From Carya illinoinensis (taxonomy: Eukaryota; Streptophyta; Magnoliopsida; Fagales; Juglandaceae), in NCBI RefSeq assembly GCF_018687715.1, contig NC_056755.1, forward strand, positions 11,529,501-11,593,500: a DNA stretch of 64,000 nt, written 5' to 3'. Shown here piece by piece: positions 60,681 to 64,000 of this stretch. Under the pieces are notes generated by a model that worked only from the letters and a program-made list of their open reading frames with translations, ran no database searches and was not told where the DNA came from. Position 1 is the first letter of the stretch, and each line of letters begins with the position of its first letter. A program made the translations under genes and the position numbers.

Positions 60681-61874
60681 CTCTTCTTGCTCATACTTGT
60701 TTCCTTGATATGCTTGACTCCATTGTGTAGACAATTTGAACTTGAGACTCCTTTATTCTTTGAATGTATTTGTTATCATCAAAATCCATGTGTAGATATA
60801 TAATTACACAAAATTTAAAATCTTAAATTCAACAGGTATATTCTCAAATCAAATATGACATCATAAAAAAATTTAAATTTCAGCAAAGTATGAGTATTGG
60901 TCTATATCTATTTACTCTCTATATAATAATAAAATATTCTTAATTTAATAATTTTTTAATTTTTATTTTTATCACATTTTATAGTTCTACTAATTAAAAT
61001 ATTAATAATAATTATATTTTAATTAAATTAATAATTAATATTATATATTGAGTGTCTTAAGTATTTTATTAATTAAATTTATTTAAATTTAAATTTTATA
61101 ATGAGAATGCTCTAAAACGTTTATGTTCTAAAGAGTAAAGTAATTTTAATTTTTTTATTTAAAAAAAAAAGCTGAAAAAAATTAAAAGAAAATGAGTACT
61201 TTGTTAGAACAAAAAGAATATGAAAAATAAACGTCAATTCATATACTCTGCAGGGCTATTAAAAAACTTTTGGTAAAACTAGATCTTTCATTAAATTTTA
61301 TAATGAAGCTACAAGTTAAATGATCAATGGTCTTTTGGTAAAATAGAATTCATTATTAAATTTTATAAAGAAATAACATGTGTCAAGAATTTAAAGAGCC
61401 TTTTAATAAAATAGAATTTAATGGACTTAATAGAAAAATAATAAATGTTATTATTTATAATAGATAGTTACTTAGAATAGATATCATGGAGTTGAATTGG
61501 AAAAAATGGATCATTTCACATGTATTTAAGGATTCGAAACCTGGATCCATGAGACAATTTCATGATCTGATGTCATGTCAAAAAGAAAGAAGACAAAAAA
61601 ACAAAATATATGAAACGATGGCAGATGGTAATTTTTAAACCGCAAATAGAAACAATGGTGGATTTTGACGTGGAGGAGATGAATCCAAATCTTAAGTCAA
61701 GAGAGGTTGTCACGACCACGTCAGCTGGTCACAACCAGAGAAGACTAGGAGCATAGACATTAGATGATGTACCAGCACGGTAGCACCAGACCTTGAGAGA
61801 GACAGAGGGATAGATATGACAGAGTAGGCCGTAAGCACTAGGCCAGGTGCTTTGCGTGACCTGGAAGTGATATC

Positions 61875-61892
61875 CACGTAGAAAACTACGTG
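61875..61892. other. Perfect hairpin with ACGT cores
   Basis: CACGTAG-AAAA-CTACGTG has 7-bp arms and a 4-base loop. It lies in a segment with several other ACGT motifs (gacgtgg at 61668, cacgtcag at 61718). It could be a bZIP-type site cluster, but no gene is seen nearby. Confidence 0.5.
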
Positions 61893-63310
61893 TCATCGAC
61901 TCAATGTAGGCCACCCACCTACCCTTAAAATTAAAGGTCCATGTCCCACATCCGAGAAAATTTCAGTACCCTTTCGCTTACTTCTTACGCAACTTCGAAG
62001 GCACGACTTTGATTACATGCATTCCCTGGTTTCTCTACGTTTTTCACTTCAAATTTGACTGACCATGGTTAGCTTAGCCCTCTCTTGCTTGCCATCTTCA
62101 AAGTTCAAATTCAGTAAATGAAAATAATTATTGCACAAGTTGTTCGGATGGCTTCTATTAATTTAAATTTGACTGGATTTATATATATATATATTATATA
62201 AATTGTATTTAATAATTAAAATAATATAAAATCCAAACCGACTTGTACATATTTATTTAATTCTATATTATTGTTGTAATTTCTAGCGAAGATTGTAACA
62301 CATTTTACTAACATTTAACTAGAATAAAAATCTCGGGGTGGATGTCTCCGATGTTTAAATTAGAGAGGAATAAACTTCTTCTTATGATAAAATCCAAAAT
62401 AGTGGGAGCCCCCTAAAACACTTAGAGCAGTCATCGAAATATCTAAATCTAAAATTAAAATTGCTTTTTACCTATTGTATCGGATTATGCAATAACAAAT
62501 TTTGTAGCTTTTAATTATAGTAATTGGAAAGAAAATATCAAATTTGATTACAACTATACAATCATCAAATTCTTATTTTATTAATTTATTGTAACTCTCA
62601 TTCTCTCTTCTCCCTCTTGCATAAATATATCCCATTAGCTTTAATTCTATTTTGCACCAAACCCAATAACTTTAATTCATGAGTTAAATTAATTAAATAA
62701 TTAAAAAATTAAATTCATGATAAAATTAAATATTCAAATTAAATATTTTTTTAAGTTAATGTTATTTTATTACTATATAATAAACAAATAAATAATTCAA
62801 TGTAGAGATTTGATGTAAATAAAATAGTCAAAGTTGAATTCATATCATATTATTTTATTATTATATAATAAAAAAATAACTATTCCAATATAGAAATTTA
62901 TGTGAATAAAATAGTCAATATTTAAATTCACCTTACATTTACTAAAAGTGTCATTTATATATACATAATCCAATAACAATGCTTTTAAAGCTCAGTATGA
63001 AACGATCATTTCGGAAACACAATTCTAGAGATGACAATCGGTAACATTCATTTCAAAACACGACCTTATCTCCATGAATCCTAATCGTGATGGATTCGAT
63101 CGATTGTGGTTCCGATTGAGTGTGACTCTTGGGCTTTATCCTCAGCACCATATGGTGCATTTTGTCAAGTTTTATTCATTAGTCTACTTACTTCATGTGG
63201 ATCCCTCATTACCATGTATTTGGCCGCCTTCCTCGCTTGCTATGAAGAGTCTCCTCATGACTCACTTACACTTCTTGATCTGCGCCTACAACATGTATGG
63301 AAGTAATATT

Positions 63311-63659
63311 TGAGTCTCCACAATTTTAGTTAAGAGATAAGGTTAAGAAGAGATAAGAAAAAGGGATTCAGACTCCTAAGAAGGAAATGGCTCCCACTTC
63401 TAGCAGGATATGGACTCACACTCCTAAAAGGAAAAGACTTCACAAAGCTAATCAGACTCCTATTATTCTAAGGAAATAACTTCTATAAATAGCCTACAAG
63501 AGGTGATAAATTCTGAACTCAACTTGATTTACATACACTCTTACTCTCATATTATATTTCTGATTTTGGCATCAGAGATTCCACAGGGCAACCAGTGCCG
63601 CCTTTTCATTTGTTGCAGGTAATTCGTGTGGTAGGTGGCGGTGAAACAGGTCCTTAACA
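63311..63659 (+). mobile_element. Right part of a 5' LTR
   Basis: The stretch ends with ..ggtccttaaca (CA) one base before a primer-binding site. It includes 'cttctataaatagcctacaa', a TATA box (63481-63500) of the kind found in LTR promoters. The left border is not determined; 63311 (TGAGTCTCC) is only a possible start and the LTR may begin earlier. Confidence 0.6.
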
Positions 63660-63660
63660 G

Positions 63661-63677
63661 TGGCGCCGTTTGTGGGA
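63661..63677 (+). other. Retrotransposon primer-binding site
   Basis: tggcgccgtttgtggga begins one base after the LTR end. TGGCGCC-type sites are usual in Ty3/gypsy elements of the Tat/Athila group, where a tRNA 3' end primes minus-strand synthesis. Confidence 0.7.
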
Positions 63678-63709
63678 TATATATTTCCTGCAACCAGCGT
63701 GCTTTTCAC

Positions 63710-64000
63710 ATGCCTACTACTATACAATCACAAGCAACTAGAGACCGAGAAGCGAACGCAATAGAGATGGAGGCGAGGTGGGTAGATATGGAAGAAAAAC
63801 TGAAGAAGGCGATAGATTTAGTAAAGCAACTACAGAAAGAAAATGAGGAGTTAAGGCGACAACATGTTGCTACCCCGCCAGTCAATGGACAAACGAAAGA
63901 GGATGTCGATACTGAGGAGCTGGAAAAGAAGAAACTGCACAACGAGCTAAAAAGTCTTGTTGGCAAATATGAAGAGTTGGCGAGGAAGATGGGAGGATCT
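63710..64000 (+). CDS. Start of LTR-retrotransposon gag, cut by the window end
   Basis: An open frame of 97 codons starts at the ATG at 63710, 33 bp after the primer-binding site, and is still open at 64000. The peptide opens MPTTIQSQATRDREANAIEM and is then strongly charged with coiled-coil character (EEKLKKAIDLVKQLQKENEE, LEKKKLHNELKSLVGKYEEL). No stop is present in the visible part, so this copy may be younger than the gypsy remnant at 45.6 kb. Assignment to gag rests on position after LTR and primer site and not on a domain match. Confidence 0.65.
   Translation, partial: MPTTIQSQATRDREANAIEMEARWVDMEEKLKKAIDLVKQLQKENEELRRQHVATPPVNGQTKEDVDTEELEKKKLHNELKSLVGKYEELARKMGGS

Larger units (their letters stand above)
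55401..63310. other. Repeat-rich intergenic DNA, no recognised gene
   Basis: About 8 kb of AT-rich DNA with three M1 MITEs, one M4 and one M3 MITE, a (GGATTA)n run, a dispersed repeat with a 62-bp minisatellite (59430-60680), and a GC-richer segment at about 61600-62000. The open frames (58227-58466 and similar) have no recognisable domain. Confidence 0.5.

Overview
The window looks like nuclear DNA of a flowering plant, probably a woody eudicot. Genes are split by many introns, intergenic DNA is very AT-rich, and LINE, hAT, Mutator and Ty3/gypsy remnants plus several MITE families fill the space. The repeated 'gagatgagatga' MITE family suggests Fagales or Juglandaceae to me, but this is recollection and not proof.

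Layout. 1-12.0 kb has no host gene. It holds MITEs, an 861-bp hAT-type element carrying a captured host-gene fragment (1820-2680), and a 5'-truncated LINE bounded by a 10-bp duplication (5832-8354). 12.0-20.4 kb is, in my reading, one 8.4-kb Mutator-like element (MULE) with 44-bp terminal inverted repeats. It contains two convergent spliced genes, a FAR1/FRS-type transposase (minus strand) and a GRF-type zinc-finger/coiled-coil/membrane protein (plus strand), each broken by one in-frame stop. 20.4-36.9 kb is the host-gene island. A DUF630/DUF632 gene (21726-27625, plus strand, 729 aa) converges on a peroxisomal acyl-CoA oxidase of ACX2 type (29882-36677, minus strand, 689 aa, seven exons, intact). 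Both have retroelements in their largest introns. 37.7-51.4 kb is a cluster of decayed transposons: LINE copy 1, a hAT transposase remnant, a Ty3/gypsy pol remnant and LINE copy 2. 52.1-53.9 kb is a four-exon gene for an unnamed 366-aa protein with a destruction-box motif and a KEN motif. 54-63.3 kb is repeat-rich DNA without a gene I recognise. The window ends inside an LTR retrotransposon (LTR end, primer-binding site, start of gag).

How the genes work together. The three host genes have separate roles: a plasma-membrane/nuclear regulatory family (DUF630/632), fatty-acid beta-oxidation in peroxisomes (ACX2), and a possible cell-cycle-degraded protein. The two MULE genes appear to have moved as one unit. 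That element lies directly upstream of the DUF630/632 gene and may have displaced part of its promoter. Exon structures were built by hand from reading-frame continuity and GT/AG sites. Each of the four multi-exon models below keeps phase across every junction.
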